Positions 35,264 through 50,203 of a stretch of DNA of 64,000 nucleotides are shown in pieces. Source of the stretch: Druceiella hillmani (taxonomy: Eukaryota; Arthropoda; Insecta; Lepidoptera; Hepialidae); the NCBI GenBank assembly GCA_039881145.1, contig JAYKKI010000013.1, forward strand, positions 39,203,501-39,267,500. Reading direction: 5' to 3'. How positions within the stretch are numbered: the stretch's first letter is position 1; every line of letters begins with the position of its first letter. The position numbers and the translations under genes were made by a program. Under the pieces are notes generated by a model that saw only the letters and a list, made by a program, of their open reading frames with translations, searched no databases and was not told where the DNA came from.

Positions 35264-35900
35264 CTTAGGACTTGGCTGAAGCTCGAAAATATAGTAGCGC
35301 TTACTGGTGTCGCTAAATGGTAGAAAACTTTGATGTAGATTATTCAAATGATTTATTAGATACCATCGAAAGGTGACCAAAGCTGATTACAATGGGAAAC
35401 CAAAATTAGGAGGCACTATGTGCAATAGTTCTTTCCGAAGAGCTGCCTGTAAAAGCGAATAAGGCACGAAGTGCTGAAAAAAAGACGTTCACTTCGTTCT
35501 TCTTGCGAAAGATTTATTACGGAACGATAGCACTAAAAAATAAAAGAACATCGGAAACTGGTACATTAACAATTGGTTTGCCATTGTTTTTGAAAAAGTT
35601 TTTGAGCAACGCCCTCGCAATAAAATCTTCCTTTATCATAGGAACGCATCCGCGTACTCACTTCGACTATGTCGAATGTAAAAATTATGGGTCAACCCTC
35701 GTAAAGTTTAAATCAAACCACACTATTTGATTTCTATTTGTTTCTAAACATAAAAGATAAAGTGGCAGAAATAGTATTACCGAGCGCCAAGAAAGGAATA
35801 ACTGCTTTCTAATCTACCGTAGAAGAATCAAAATAGAAAAAGTTGTTGTAGAAAAAGTTGGTGCTTATTTCAGTAGTTCTGTTGGATGAGACGATGCAAT
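35264..35900 (+). pseudogene. Third mariner relic, multiply frameshifted
   Basis: Recognisable blocks in order are: DLAEARKYSSAYWCR then MVENFDVDYSN (35270-35345), like the usual HDLTEAQKxxRVxWCREML; GDQS near 35373-35384 (GDES/first Asp region, followed by TGA for Trp); ELPVKANKARSAEKK (35440-35485); NWYINNWFAIVFEKVFEQRP (35555-35615); LYHRNASA (35630-35654), where the usual catalytic Asp of HDNAS is Arg; and FDFYLFLNIKDK (from 35726), which keeps the third-Asp position. The blocks lie in several frames with multiple stops. The block set differs from the copies at 0.4-1 kb and 29.6 kb (HDNAS rather than HDNARPH type), so it is from another mariner subfamily. The open frame 35503-35730 is a shadow reading of part of it. 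Confidence 0.8.
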
Positions 35901-36777
35901 GATTTTGAATAACTATAAATTAACTACAAACCCGCCAGTTGCTGCTACTTTTGTTACTCACCAAAATAGTGGAAAACCGCTTTCTGCATTAATGGAAAAT
36001 CGGCCATTTTTATTATGCTTATGGCTAAGCTGTATCAAAACCTAAATTAGAAATTATTTATATTAGTTTCAATTTCTTCTTTATTCTGACTGGATATAAA
36101 AACTGAACACAAAAATTGTTTGAATATCTTACGAGTTTCACTAAAAATAAAATTAATAGAGCGAAGGACTACGTTCTAGACAAATCGAAACAGAGTAACT
36201 GAGAGACTTTGAATATTTTGCTAAACTTACGTATGTCTTTGGGCCTACGAATAAGCGTGGAATAGTTATAGATTTATTCTGAAGAACAGAAATATTTTGA
36301 CAAATAAAGTACTGAAATATGAAAAATAGATTACGTTAAATTGTGTATTTACACGTGAAAGACGTGATGTTGGAACGATCGAAATGAAATATTTGCTTTT
36401 TGTAGGATTTGTGTATTTGCTTTTTTTAATTAAAATTTATTGAATCATTGATCAGGTTAAAAGGCAAGTGACAATAATTTCAATAAAACTTGAGACAAAA
36501 CTTTTAACATAGTGGAAATGTGTAATATAATAATGGGTAAATATTCATTATCATGAACTTTTATAAATAAAGAGTAAAACCGTTGCACAAAAGAAGAAAA
36601 AAAAGGAGAAAAGATGTGAAAAAATTTACACCAAAAACAAACAGCGTTGAAAAAATTCTGGTCAACAATTAACTTTTTCATTGACCTCCTTTCATAGAGA
36701 TGGAGGTCTCGATTTTTGTATTTCGACGTGATTTCACTACTTGTTTATCGACCATGGTTCGCAAACATCAATTTTAA

Positions 36778-36782
<5 letters not shown>
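35901..36782. other. Unannotated AT-rich spacer
   Basis: The mariner relic fades out here. No terminal repeat was identified. Confidence 0.45.
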
Positions 36783-36829
<47 letters not shown>

Positions 36830-36866
36830 ATATATATATATCCATATATATATATATATATATATT
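36783..36866. repeat. (TA)n microsatellite with central GGATATATATATATCC palindrome
   Basis: TA runs flank a short GG...CC palindromic interruption. A poly-T tract follows. Confidence 0.95.
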
Positions 36867-37552
36867 TTTTTTTTTCTGGGGTATTTATTTGGCACAAAAA
36901 TAGCGGGGATACAAAACTACGTTAAGTTCATACATAAATACAATGATAATATTAATATCAACACTCTCAACAAAATACTGTACTTGGCGGTAATTGAAAA
37001 GGCAACAAAAAGTAGAGTTAAAAAGGACTTTTGAAACATTACAATTTTAAGTAAATTGATTTTTGTCAAGCCTTGGAAAAAAGACTTGACAAAAACTGTA
37101 TCGCAACCTATGCGAATATAATACTTATGGCACCTCCAGAAATATTAATTCCATTTTTATAAATATTTACTAGAAAAAGCTGTACATTAATTCTATATTT
37201 TAGAAAGTCCATTACGAAATATAATTTTGATTAATTAATATTATATTTATATCACACGATATAAACGCATCACATGATGCCATATAAGGTGAGCATAAAA
37301 AGTTTTACATAGCTTACATAGTTAAGATGGTTAAGTTTTTATTGAGAGACGGCAATCTTTTTAAAAATAAAATTTATTTACATATTTAATTTGCAAAACA
37401 TTCATCAAAATTTTAAACGGCGCTTTGTTTTATTTTTTATATTTTTTAATAATTTTTCACCCAAATGAAGACGCCTGTTAAAAAGTGGATTCCTTGATAA
37501 TTTAGATACAAAATATTTATCTATGTGTCCGGTTTTTATTATTATTTTTCAT

Positions 37553-37583
<31 letters not shown>

Positions 37584-40500
37584 CTACAAAATATGTATTT
37601 CCGTCTGCCAACGACTTTATTCGATTATATAACCATCTCAGCTCAGTATTTTTGTTACGTTTTCTGACGCATTCCCTTTCTCAAATAAAAACTTTTTTTG
37701 ATGTCCAAGTACTTTAGAAATCGTCGTATATAAAGACATTTGTGGGTTTTAGAAAACTTTAAGTTTGCAAAAAGATTATTGATTAGTATCCAACATTCTC
37801 AACATGTTTGCACTCTCTTAATTTTTTTGAACAATGTACAATTTGTATCTAAATATATTTCCCAACTAGCACTAAAATGTTAGGCAGATTTGAATTTTAA
37901 CATCATGCGTAGTATGGCTCATAATATAATTTAAATATATTCCGTAATAAAATTATTTACCTAAGTAAAAATTGTTAATTGTGAAGAAAAATTAATGTTC
38001 AATGCAATAAAGAGACAAGCAGTATAAAGAAGACACCAAAAAGTAAAAAAAAAGAAAAAAGTAACACAATTATGAAAAGCTAATGAAAAGAATCGTCATT
38101 ATTTTCAATTTACTGGTCGTAATTGATTCAAAGATTACAGATTTTGGAAATATTTGGGCCTTCTCAAAACACATTTTTATTCAAAATACTATAAACTAGT
38201 AAACATTACCATAATGTCAAACATCCATAACTTATGGCTAAAGTTTTCCTTGAGATGAGTAAAGTTTAAACTACTTGCCAATATTACATTTGTTTAATTG
38301 ATACCAACGTATTAATTGACAATTCTAAATATAGCTATGTGTTTCTGCAGTCTATAGCTATGTCTTCTGAATCCAAGATACCTTGTGGTAAATAAAATAT
38401 ATTTTTGCTTACAATCTTTACAACAATCAAGCTTTTGCCCCATTTACTGTATGTTAGCCAAATTCTATTTTTTACACTTTAAGAAATTAGAACATTTTCA
38501 AAATATGTACATCCATTTCATTTTTGATTGTAGTAAATCTGTAATGTAGTATGCTACATTTCTCAATTCAGATCGGAAATTAAATGCCTGAAATTTTGCG
38601 ATCGAAGCCATCCATAAAAAACTTTTTAAGATATTTAAAAAAAAGCTAATTATCTTAGAACCAAACCAAATATACATTTGAATCAAATTCAATCACTTCT
38701 CTGACCACGGTCTAGAGCTACAATCAGAAAACCAACTCGGTTTCCTTTCTCCTAAATCTGCCTCTATTTTTATTAAAAGACCGTCTATTTAGAAGTTACA
38801 AAGCACTTGAATTAACTGGATCATAACACCAGAAATTCGTTCTTCATAAATGTCTTTATAGGTCACCTGAAAAGGTTCTTCTCTTATAATCCCTTAATTA
38901 ATCATTACTTAATTTCAACTTGCTCCTCTTTCCTCTATCAGACCATGTCCTTATTATAATTAATTCTTTTCACATATGTTGTTTTCGTATTTACTTTTTA
39001 ATAACATAGGTATACAAACATCATATACAATTTTACAATTTTGCGTCTCTCTATCTAATTATATCAGACCACTGTGGTTGAATGGAGGAAATCGTCAATA
39101 TAACAATATGTTGAAAAGAAATTAATGAACAGTCGGTTCCATATTTTATCAAAGAACTGATAACTTTGTTTCAAAAACTCATTTAAAGAAATTAGATTTA
39201 TTAGAATATCAAAAATATTTGCACGGCATTATCTACGAAATGATATAAAATTATTGGCTAAAGTGCCATTTATAAAATTGCTTAAATATGAATGAACTAC
39301 TTTTACTGACGAATGGAGGTACTTATATTTTCACTGGAATATTTTTTCCATTCTATTATGGTTTAATACCTCAGCAAGACTTCTATATCAAATATAAAAT
39401 ATGCTGAATATTGCGAAGAGACAGGTAAAATTACAAAATATACCCTCTCATATTGAAATACTGAGTAAAAATTTTGTTTGCTCGAGACTTGAAAGGCTTC
39501 ATCTCCCCCGCAGCGCAGTGATCAAATGAATCAAGAGCGCTTTCACGAGGGATTTATTCTCCGCACGCAACCGATGGAGAAAAGGTATTTGTTTCCTAAA
39601 ACATATATTATATTTACTTAGGAGATATATGGGACAATACACAGTAGATATTTGGCCTGTATAGACAAATATTTAATGTTCCTTTTGATTTTTAAGCCAC
39701 GTTGTTGGTAATTCATTTCTGATTGAGTGGAATAAATAATCTATAAAAACATGTAGAAGTAGAAAATCGTTGGGAAAATCCGAAAAGTAAATACTGCTTT
39801 TTTATTGTTTCTTTTAAAAAACAATAGTAAGAAAAAGTTACAGTTTAAACTAATAAAGTTAGAAACATTAGGAAATAGAGAGAAAGGGCGAAAATTCGTA
39901 CACGTCGGATAAATGAATTTGCTTCGCCTTTAAACGAAGATTATTTATAAAACTAAGTTATTTAATAAATTGTTACCAAAAATAACAAGCATCTATTATG
40001 GTGGTCGACGAATGGGTGGAAATTGTCAAAAAAATTGGTCAAGAATTTCAATCCGTAGCCTGACCTCGAACATATATACATAAAGACCAAACAATTTTTA
40101 TCTAAAAAAAATATGTATTAAAAATTTATTACTTGTAAAATTTAGCGAGATACAATTATTTATATCGTTAAAACTCAAGGTTGTCTTTCTAGTCGTTATT
40201 ATAGTATACACCAGAGGGTCAATTATCACAATTTTTACTTGCATTTTACCTAAAATGGAAATACAAATAAATAATTTATTAAGAGGTTTTTAACATTGAT
40301 GAGTTTATTAAGAGATCGTTAATAAACCATTAACAAAAATTTACATACTTAACGAGTAAATCAAAATATTTGGCATTAGATAATTTAAATTTTAGAAAAA
40401 AAGAAACAATTTAAAATTCAAGAAAGAAATTTGAGAAACAATTGGTTTATAATAATGTAATATGTGTTTAAATGTCCTGTTTATTTTGAGTTGGTTTTTG

Positions 40501-41925
40501 TACAGCAATATATTCATAAGAACAAACTTTCTCCTTTTTTGGTAAAGTAGAAATCGGTTACACAGGGCCATAACTTAGGATGTTATTATCTCGATTAATT
40601 TTGTTCACTGAAGGTCTCTGATGTCTTTTTTAATTGAATTTTAAATCTTAATCAACCAATAGGTAGGAATTTTCCAGTATATTTTTAATTTCCCATGCCT
40701 GTTTTAATATCTTTTTCATTGATTCATTATTTCAGTTTCTGAATATTACAAAATGTAACAAAATTTTAAATAATTTTGATTGGAAAATGTTGAAGACCCT
40801 TCTAAAGTAGCTTCGACTTTTTTCTATTTTTATATAGAATTAATTGTTTTTAAAATAAGATTACCTAAAAAGATAATTACAGATAAATATATCTCTAAAG
40901 CGTGCAAGAACAAAAGCGATGTGATAATAAGGTAATGATGTGACGTTCAAATACACATCGTGATATAAGCTGTTGAAATAATGAAATATATTACAATTTA
41001 TGTTTATATTTACTATTTATATCTGTGGCTATTTCGGTCCGAGTGCTTATTAAATCGATAGTCACTTTAAAATACCTTTGCAATGACTTTTTTACAATTT
41101 TTGATGCATGGATTGTATCGCAATATTGTTTGTGTTTTGGTCGACCCATAATTTTTACAGGACTAATTTTGCTTTGGACTTAAAATTTTTTTTTAATTTC
41201 CACACCTCAAAAAGAAAAACGAAATTTTTATAATGTCACTCACTTGTCTGTCGTAGCAGAACTTCTCAGAAAGCTTTTTCTGTAGAAACGTTATTGATAT
41301 TTCATACAGCAACAGATCATATTAACAACAAATTTAGCAGTAGCTAATGCTTTAAAATATTTAAAAAACAACTTTAAATGCGACAAATTAAATACTTGAA
41401 AAGACATTATGTATCGTGTTGAGTATCAACTGAAAAGGGTGATCCTAAAGAACTAAAAAATATTGTATAAAATCTTGACAGGGTTAAAGAAAGTTGATAG
41501 AATTTAACTTCAAGATTATAAGAAAGCTATAACGATTTTCCCAGGTCCTGTAATTTGTTGCGAAATTCGCGATATTTTTACACCTGTGAAAGATATGTTA
41601 GGCAATAACGTAATTCAGGGATAATTTATTTTGACATTTATAAATACTTTGTACACTTTATTTAGTATTTTTATATAAAGATAGTTATTCACGGAACCTC
41701 GTACTGCGAGTCCTGCTCGTACTCAAAAGTTTTTTTTAATGTTAAAATAGACCTTATAAAAATCGAAGAGGTTCTAATATTAATAAAATATTTGCCTCTT
41801 ATATTTAGTCATGGCTGACTTTCATACCAATTCTTGTCGAAGAGAAAATAATGTAACGCTTTCGCACAACTACATAAATAAGGTGCTTTAAACTAAATAT
41901 GACAAGTAAATTGTAAATAAGGAAG
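36867..41925. other. Unannotated AT-rich spacer
   Basis: A hairpin of 11-bp arms lies at 37060-37095 (TTTTTGTCAAG). A GC-richer patch at 39485-39590 (around CCCCCGCAGCGCAGTGATC) is a candidate conserved non-coding element. No gene was recognised. Confidence 0.45.
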
Positions 41926-41945
41926 ACACACACACACACACACAA

Positions 41946-41983
<38 letters not shown>

Positions 41984-42000
41984 ATATACACATATATATT
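41926..42000. repeat. Compound microsatellite (CA)n(TA)n
   Basis: CA repeats followed by TA repeats with minor interruptions. Confidence 0.95.
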
Positions 42001-45000
42001 CCTTTAATTAACCGTTATTAATAAGTTGTGTAACGAATACTAAGTTTCCTTTACAATACAAGTTTTTTTACTTAGGTAAGTAATTTTATTGCAGAATATA
42101 TATAATTGGTATTGAAACCAGTTGTGTGTATGTCTAATATCGCGCTGACGTTTTAGTGAATGTTGGAATATTTATAAAGAGAAGATGATAGCTAATATGT
42201 TTACATTAGTAATTTGTGTATTATTCCCTCATCTTTGCTCTACTCAATCTCTCCAAAACTTACTATTATCTTTCTGTTCGACGATTTGTGCAGGACTTGT
42301 GCAGCAAACACATCGTTTTTACTTGATAGTTGATAATTCTACCAAAAATGGTCTTGGAATAATTTTTTTTTAATCGATCCACAAAAAGCAAAAAAAAATT
42401 TAAAGACGAATTTTATATTCCCCCGTGAAGTACTTTGAAACTTACAAAACATAGTAAGTTTCAAAAAAAAAAAATACACTTCATGGAGCAATTCAAATCT
42501 TACATCTAACTTTTTTTGGAATATTTAAATTATAAGCTAAAAAATTCTTTGTCATGTTTTTGGACCATTTAATAAAAACTCAAAATATTTAATTATTCCG
42601 TGAATCTATTAATTTTCCTTGAAATTTTTCAATAATGTATATACGTATTCGAAAGTTATATCTTGATAGGTCGATGTAGTGTTGCATTTATAAAAACACA
42701 ATCAGGACATCGTGGTATATTATTTCTACCTACTTGACTTTGGCTGCATATGACGTGAAATTATAGACAAAAATCCGGAAAAGAAAGCAATCACGTAATT
42801 GAACTGAATGTATCTGATATGGAAAAACCATTCATATGATGAAGTCAACTTATATTCAAATTATCAAAACAGATACTGACATTTTGTAGCTGTGATTAAG
42901 ATACTATATCTTACCGCTTTTTTTATGCTGTCGAAATATTTTTCTTCATAATAATTTATCAAAAATACTGTAAATATTTTATTGTTATTTAATGCTCTTT
43001 TGACACATACGGAAAAATATGCGTCATATTTTTGAAGTAACGTTTTCAACATTACTACGAGACGAAAGGAACTTTTTCAGATTTATCTTATTAGAAATCC
43101 TTGTTATTCGTAGGTGTTATTTTATTCAATACGCACGTGTTCAATGAAATGAACGACCTATTTTTTTAATTTACCTTTATTACTATGAACAACCCCTTGT
43201 ACTTATATCAAAATGATAAAAGTGTCTCATTAGTCCAATTCAATGAAAGTAAAGGAAGAAAAATTTTTTAAAATATATTTTAGTGGGTGAACATAAATCA
43301 CATCAGAGTATATGGGTATAGATATATGTACGTAGGTACGTAGAAATGGACCGTATGTACATAAATAGGTATGTTCGTACTTATGTACACTTTAAATATA
43401 GAGAGGACCGTCCGATTTATTACGTATGTCTTTTAATTTGGTGATACGCGACGGAGTAAGCGAAACGATAAGTCAACATTTCCAAGCTGAGGAATCTGTT
43501 TTGCATTTGAGTTATGCCCCCAAAACTTTAAATTTATGTCCCACCAAAACTTAGGAAAATCTAATTGAGCTGAAACTGTACAAATTTCTAGCTATTGATA
43601 TCGGTATGTAATGTATATACGTTGTATTTAATTTAGAAAGACCTTCTTCCGTTAGTTGATGTAGATTATGTTTATGATGTGGTACGAGGTTGAGCGATTT
43701 ACTGTTAAATTGTGACTGTGTATCATTTTTAATAGCGTAATTTACGCATTGACTCAACTTAACAAAATGTTTTCTGTATTTATTCCAGATCACTAGTTTA
43801 TAACACATTTATGTAAACAGTTCTCCTGCTATATTTTTTGCCATTCTCCCAACGAAATTCGACACGAGTGCTTTAAGTAATATATAAAAAATCCACTGGT
43901 TTTCTTATTTATTAATTAATAAAACCAATAGAGTTATATTCGTATAAAATATTTGATATAAATATATTTCACTTATGCCCTTACTACTATTAAGGATCAA
44001 AAACGTCTGTCAAACTTCAAACTTATAACTTCTCTGTACACAATCTTTTTAGTTACTTCGTTTTTGGATTTTCTTGGGTTTGCTTCGTATATAAATTGGT
44101 GTTGCACTCGTCTAAGTATACAATGAATGAATATGTTGTTTGCCACTAAGAATGACAATTAAATTAAAAAAGCTTTCAAAGAGCTTCTTGGGAAATTTTT
44201 TTTTAAATAAATTTTCTGCAATGCACCTTGTTCAATTAATATTATTTCACCATTTTCAATTAATATTTTTAGTTTACTTTTCATTACTGTTGCAACAATT
44301 TCCATTCGACTTACATTAGTTCCCACAATTCTATTAAATAGCACTACCTAAATTAATATTAACCTCTCGTTTCTTTGACGCTAAAGTTTGTGAGTGATGA
44401 ATATAAAGTTAGGAAATAACTTGGGAAACAAGCTTGTCATTTGACGCAATAAATAATTAAAATTATGCTCAATGATGATAATTAGAGAATTAATTGCTTA
44501 GAACAGCAGGTAGCCAAAGATTCAGGAGTCTCATGATCTGATTACCACAACGGCAGTTTCACAATTTTACATGTTACAGCACGATAGTTCACATATACTA
44601 GACATTAATGCCAAACATTTCGTGCCGCGCCCTTACCGTACAAAATTATAAAAACGCCCAATATCGGATAAATTGTATGAATTTAAAAAAGTTTTTCATT
44701 TATACTTTTAACTGATTTACTCAACCGTTACAACATTTGTTACTTTCCAATTAATTTCAGGTATCTGTGATGGCAAGTATGCTATGAATAATAATTATAT
44801 TATTAATAAAATTCTATGAAATTTTTTATTAAACCATCTTGTGTTGGAGAAAAAAGCACCGCAAACAAATATTACATATAGTTCATTCTAAATTTTGCCT
44901 TATAAGTGGACTTCGGTTATTAGGGCGTACAGGTGAAGTAATAAGACCAATAAATTTAGTAGTGATGTGTTTGTAGGTAATGACGCGATTTACAAATGAC

Positions 45001-46668
45001 AATAAAGCGAATGGCAGTCACGTATTATACATCACTGTATTATACTTTATTTGGTCATGTACGGAGAAGTTACGTATAATATATTATTTGTGTAATGCTA
45101 TGTGAAATGATTAGGTACTTGGTAACGAAGTATCCAACAATAAACATGTCATTATATAAGTTATTGATAGCAATATTGGGGGGTAAGATCAATAATTGTA
45201 AATATTATAATGTGGCACGTTGTTTAAATGGTAAGTTTCACAGAGATTATAGGAAGATAACAGTTCATAAAAATTTAGATATGTCATATAATAGATATAT
45301 ACTAAATATTTTCCTCAAGCATCTATTCGACTCGACATTAAGCATCAGTTTGATTTTCAAACACTTGTAACAAATAATTAGAATTAGGACCGTCATAATG
45401 ATCCTCTTTTTTATTTAGTTCAGTACCGGTTTCATTACCTTCATCATGTGCACCCTAATAACCAATTCTATTGATAAAACAAAAATAAAAATGGACTATG
45501 TTTAAAATTAAATTGTCGATATTATTCTTGATAGCACTATAATATTTCATTATTATGAAAAAATAGAAAAAATAACTTTTACAAAATTTCATAGATTTCA
45601 TTAAAAATAAATACTTATAGACTACAGATAATTGTTCTATTTGATTTAATAGATACCGTAGGTGAATTGGAAATTAAAAAAATTCCTGCTGTAAACTAAA
45701 TCGGATAAAAGCATTAATGAATCGATGATTCAATTAAATCCTTACAATTTGTTAGGTATTATAGTAATCCGATCATGAGACTCGTGAACCTTCAACTACC
45801 TGCTGTCCCAATAAGCTAATTCTTTAATTATCATTTGAGTACGCAAGTAGAATTTTAAATATTATTTGCGTCAATTGACAAACAAATTGTTCTGCGATTC
45901 ATTTTCTAAATTTACGCCCACCACTCACAAACTTTAGCCGCAAAATAATCAGATGAGGAAAATAATTCACGTCTTGCTATTTAACAGAATTTTGAGAATA
46001 AGGGTAGTATAGGTCCTATGGAAATTTCATACTTATTTTATTAAATGAAAGAATGTTAATTAAAAATGGTGATTATTTTTTTACCAAGAAATTAACTCAA
46101 GAATTTTTTCGATCTGTTATGTCATAATTTTTTTACTTAACTATCATTCTTAGTGACACTCAATATAATCATGCACCGTATATTTAGGCGAATATAAACA
46201 CGATATTATACACAAAACAGAGAAAAAAAAACGAAAGGACCAATATGATTACCTACAGGCAACTAAGGATTTTAAGTTTAATAGTCATTTCTTTATACTA
46301 TGGAGCTCTAGAATCGAAAAATGAGGCGCGAGGGAACAATCTTTGCCTCAAAAACTGTGATGAAAATGTTTTTCATTTATTTAATAAATGAAAAAAACAG
46401 TATATTTTATTTGTGATCAGCTGCATTCGTATTGAATTTCTTTGAGAGAATAATATAAAATTTAACACTCATGTTAAATGAGTATAGGAGAGAAATGTAA
46501 AAAGATGGTTCTCAAACCATCTTCATGAATTCGTTATGAACTGAATAAATCCAAAAAAATTGTTATCAATTTCAAATATAATGTAAAACTTAATATGTGA
46601 ATACATACGAGTATATATGGACGGACCGAGTTGTCTCACTAATAAATATATAAATGTGTGAGTGTGTA

Positions 46669-46670
<2 letters not shown>
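42001..46670. other. Unannotated AT-rich spacer
   Basis: It holds the small ORF listed separately at 42185-42373 and a weak hairpin around 42424-42483. GTAC-rich degenerate tetranucleotides occur at 43320-43390. No recognised gene. Confidence 0.45.
42185..42373 (+). other. Small ORF with signal-peptide-like start, unrecognised
   Basis: There are 62 codons, starting MIANMFTLVICVLFPHLCST. This resembles a secretory signal with a hydrophobic core and a plausible cleavage region before QSLQNLL. The start context AAGATGA is acceptable for an insect. No homology is recognised, the tail is short, and such hydrophobic starts arise easily in AT-rich DNA. It could be chance or a first exon. Confidence 0.15.

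Positions 46671-46671
<1 letters not shown>

Positions 46672-46724
<53 letters not shown>
46672..46724. repeat. (TA)n microsatellite
   Basis: Long TA run preceded by a short GTGTGAGTGTGTATG region. Confidence 0.95.
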
Positions 46725-46727
<3 letters not shown>

Positions 46728-49700
46728 TCAGATAATTAAAACGTGTCTCTTATTAGTTTTATGTACGAAGGGGAGTAGAGAATATTAAGGAAATAATCCC
46801 TGCCAAATTAACGATTTCAACAAAAAAATTATGTTCGTTTTTACCAAAAACTTTTTTGAATGTACTAAGTATGCCAAACAAAATCGCTTGCATGAATACT
46901 ATTTTATTTCGAAAAAATAATTATCTATGTATCCAACGAAACAAAATTAATTTATCCACAATAATATCTCTTTAATGTGTACAATTTGATACACGAAATA
47001 GCCTATATGAATAATAGAAACGTTCATTTTCACATGATAACTCCTTCAGTACAACCAAATTTGTAGAGAAACAGAGATGATGCTGGGATATATAAACTAA
47101 TTAATTGATAGAAACGCATGAGGAAATTATAAGGGTTTTTCTTTTCCATTTTTATAACTTAAAAAAAATTATTAGCATAATTTGTATTGCACTCGATTCA
47201 TAAATCTACACTAAACCTAATGATTGCCAGTAATATTATGGCATAGACCTATAGCTTGATAAAATATATGGAAATAACAATGGATGAAATAAAGTATTAA
47301 CTCGATAATTTAATTATAAGACTCTACAAACAATTTTAATCCACAGGTTCTGCCTCTTAGGCACATATATATTTTAACTCTATTCGTTTTCAATCCAAAT
47401 CCCTTGGAGATTGAGTCTAATTTATTTCGAAAGATCTATCTCAGAGAATAGGTTTATGCGCTTGGAAGTATCAGTTTTTGACTACGGATTCGTTACATTA
47501 CGGGATTACTGTTATCACATATCAGAGATATTTGAATTTGATAACGGAATTGAATAAATGGAGCATTTAAAATGTTATATACCAATTTAAATATAACAAT
47601 AAATTGCTATCAATGACGTAAGCAGAAACAATACTAAAGGAGAAATTGATTTGTATGGACTAGAAAGAAAATGCAGAATTATCTTATTGCATTTTTAAAT
47701 ATATATTTAAAACTAGCTGTGTATGTTATTTCGTTTATCTGGTACTTCGGAAAATATTATTATTTTAAGTTTGAGGATGAAAATCAAAATACAAAAAGTC
47801 ACTCATCATCATTAGAAAAGTGAATTTTTTCCAAGTAAGTGCGTTTTTATTGAAATTTTAAATTATCATATCTTTTTTTGTAGTGAGTCAAGTGTAATTA
47901 AACACTTTTCAAACGAATGGAAATAAAATTTAACGTATAAAGTTACTTGATATTAATTTACGGAAAATAATATAAGGCTTATTCGAGCAGCGAACACAAT
48001 GAAGAAATATTCAATATTATTCCATTCATACCTATCCGTTACTACATTTTAAAACTAGTTAGCTATGTCTCATTGACCAATAAATATATTTTCCTTTCGG
48101 AAACCAAAATAGCCCATATAACAAAAGAATTTCAGAGGAGCCGATGCAGTTACAGATTTTAAAATCTTTTCACCGAGCTCGTTTCTTGCTTGTTCGGAAA
48201 TATTTTCCGTTTTCCTTTTGTTTCTACCTTCTCAATGGTTGTGAAAAATCCACGCAAAAGAATTTACAGCCCCGGGCTATTGCGTAGCAAGAATTTACAT
48301 CGTCGTTTTATGTTTGTATTACTAATGACGTGATACACAAGATGAAATAAAATGTGAAGTATATTATGAGTATATAATTGTAGTATTACTAATCCAGATT
48401 GGTCTTAATAGATGAAATAACCATACTTTTCGTAACGTGTTTTAAACTCATATTTGAATGTTATAAACGAGACGGCAAAAGTTGAGTTCATACGTTACAA
48501 GGATAACATTTAACCCTTAAATAAATTCCCTCTTTAAAAGTTTCAATCGGGTCGTTGATCAGACTGATGTGAAATATTGTGTTTTCCATGAAAAGTCACC
48601 TTATTTTTGGCACCAGTTTTTAAATCCTACTTTACTGAACTCTTTTTGAAAAAAAGCACGTAAACCTCGAAAAAAATTAAAAACACCCATTTTTGGAAGG
48701 ACAAAACGGATGTCAATGTCAACTAACAGTTTATTATCAATTAAATTAAGCAATGGTTACCAAATTAAAAAAATGGGTATCGTTAACCATTAAATTAACA
48801 AAATAAATTATAAGAAAATTGACCCTTTTCCGTTTCATTCCTTCGTATCCTGTACACTTGTGTTAAACGTTTTCTTCTGAAACTATTCGTCACCCGCCGG
48901 TCTCCCACAAGGGTGTCTTTCTAAACATTTCACAGTTATAAACAACTAAATTTAGAAGCTTATTATTTTATAAGCCAAAAAACCGTGTTTAAAATAATGT
49001 TTTTAAATACAAATCAAATTTATTTATTGGTCTTTTAGATGCAGAAATCCATTATTATTTCATTTTTATATAAAGTAATCATTCATGTAAGAAGTGGCAC
49101 AAAGAAATGAAAAATAAATTACTGCGTCGTATAAATTAGTGAGACGGAAGAAAAACCTACAAAGGAAAAAATTCTTAAGTCATCATTTCCCGTCGTAGTT
49201 GCCTCGTAATTTCCGGTCAGCACTGGGAGTGAGAATAATTATTCACTGCAGCCAGTCACGGTGCAAAATGAGTAAATTGTTTTAATTCTGTAGTAGTAAA
49301 TATTCCCTGAGACATGATGCCTCACAAAATGGGGGCCAGTTATTCGTGTCGTTTTATAACATATGTCAGTCTGTCAACACTAATGTCAAAACCAAATTCT
49401 TTTTTTTATATTTACTAATGAATTTACAAATATTGTAAGAAATATGCATTTTATTTTTATGCTACTGCGTTAGTATTAACCGGAAAATAATTGATGTTAT
49501 TTATTAAGGCTTGGAAAGTTTGGGTATGTTAAATTAAATAGGAGTATTCCAATCGGAAATAAATAATTTTTACTATTATCCTATACTCAGCGCATTATAC
49601 TCTAGTGGTCATAGAATACTGGATCCATTCTTAATTTTATACAGATTTTGTAAATTACGACTACTGAATTAGTACATGAAAAAGTTTAATATTAATATTA

Positions 49701-50200
49701 TACATTCTTTGTTACCCTAAGTCTCAATCCCTCAATAGATTTGTTGTGGTTTAAACTGCTAATATTTTAATATTTTTTTGAAAAACCGTTATGTAGTAAT
49801 GCAACAAATAATTTTAATAATGATGTAGCCACTGATAAATATTGTTTAGGATTTATCGACAAATAAATAAAATTATTTAGTTCCATTACTTGTATTCATA
49901 ATTGTAAAATTTTAAATAACCTTAGCTGGAAAACAAAAATAATGAAATCATCACGAAAAGGAGTAATTTAAAATCAACTCTACCACCTTATGAAGACAGT
50001 CAAAGTTAAATATCTCTTCGTAGTAATATAAAAAGAATTATCACCGTTGATTTGCTAAGTAGAGGGATGCATTTGGATACAACAGTGGACCACAAGGCAA
50101 AATGTTAAAAAAATATTTTCTGTGCAAATAATGAACAAAGGTGCTGCTTAAAATAGTTCAAAAATGTACGAAGACTACGAGTATCAAACATTCCTTGATT
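46725..50200. other. Unannotated spacer
   Basis: A GC-richer patch at 49180-49340 (around CCCGTCGTAGTTGCCTCG and GGTCAGCACTGGGAG) could be conserved non-coding DNA. No gene was recognised. Confidence 0.45.
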
Positions 50201-50203
50201 ACA

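Noticed and set aside
35503..35730. 75-codon plus-strand ORF
   Set aside because: It is a partly out-of-frame reading of the third mariner relic. The homology blocks move between frames across it.
45095..45370. 91-codon plus-strand ORF
   Set aside because: AT-rich composition, no motif, and no supporting signals.
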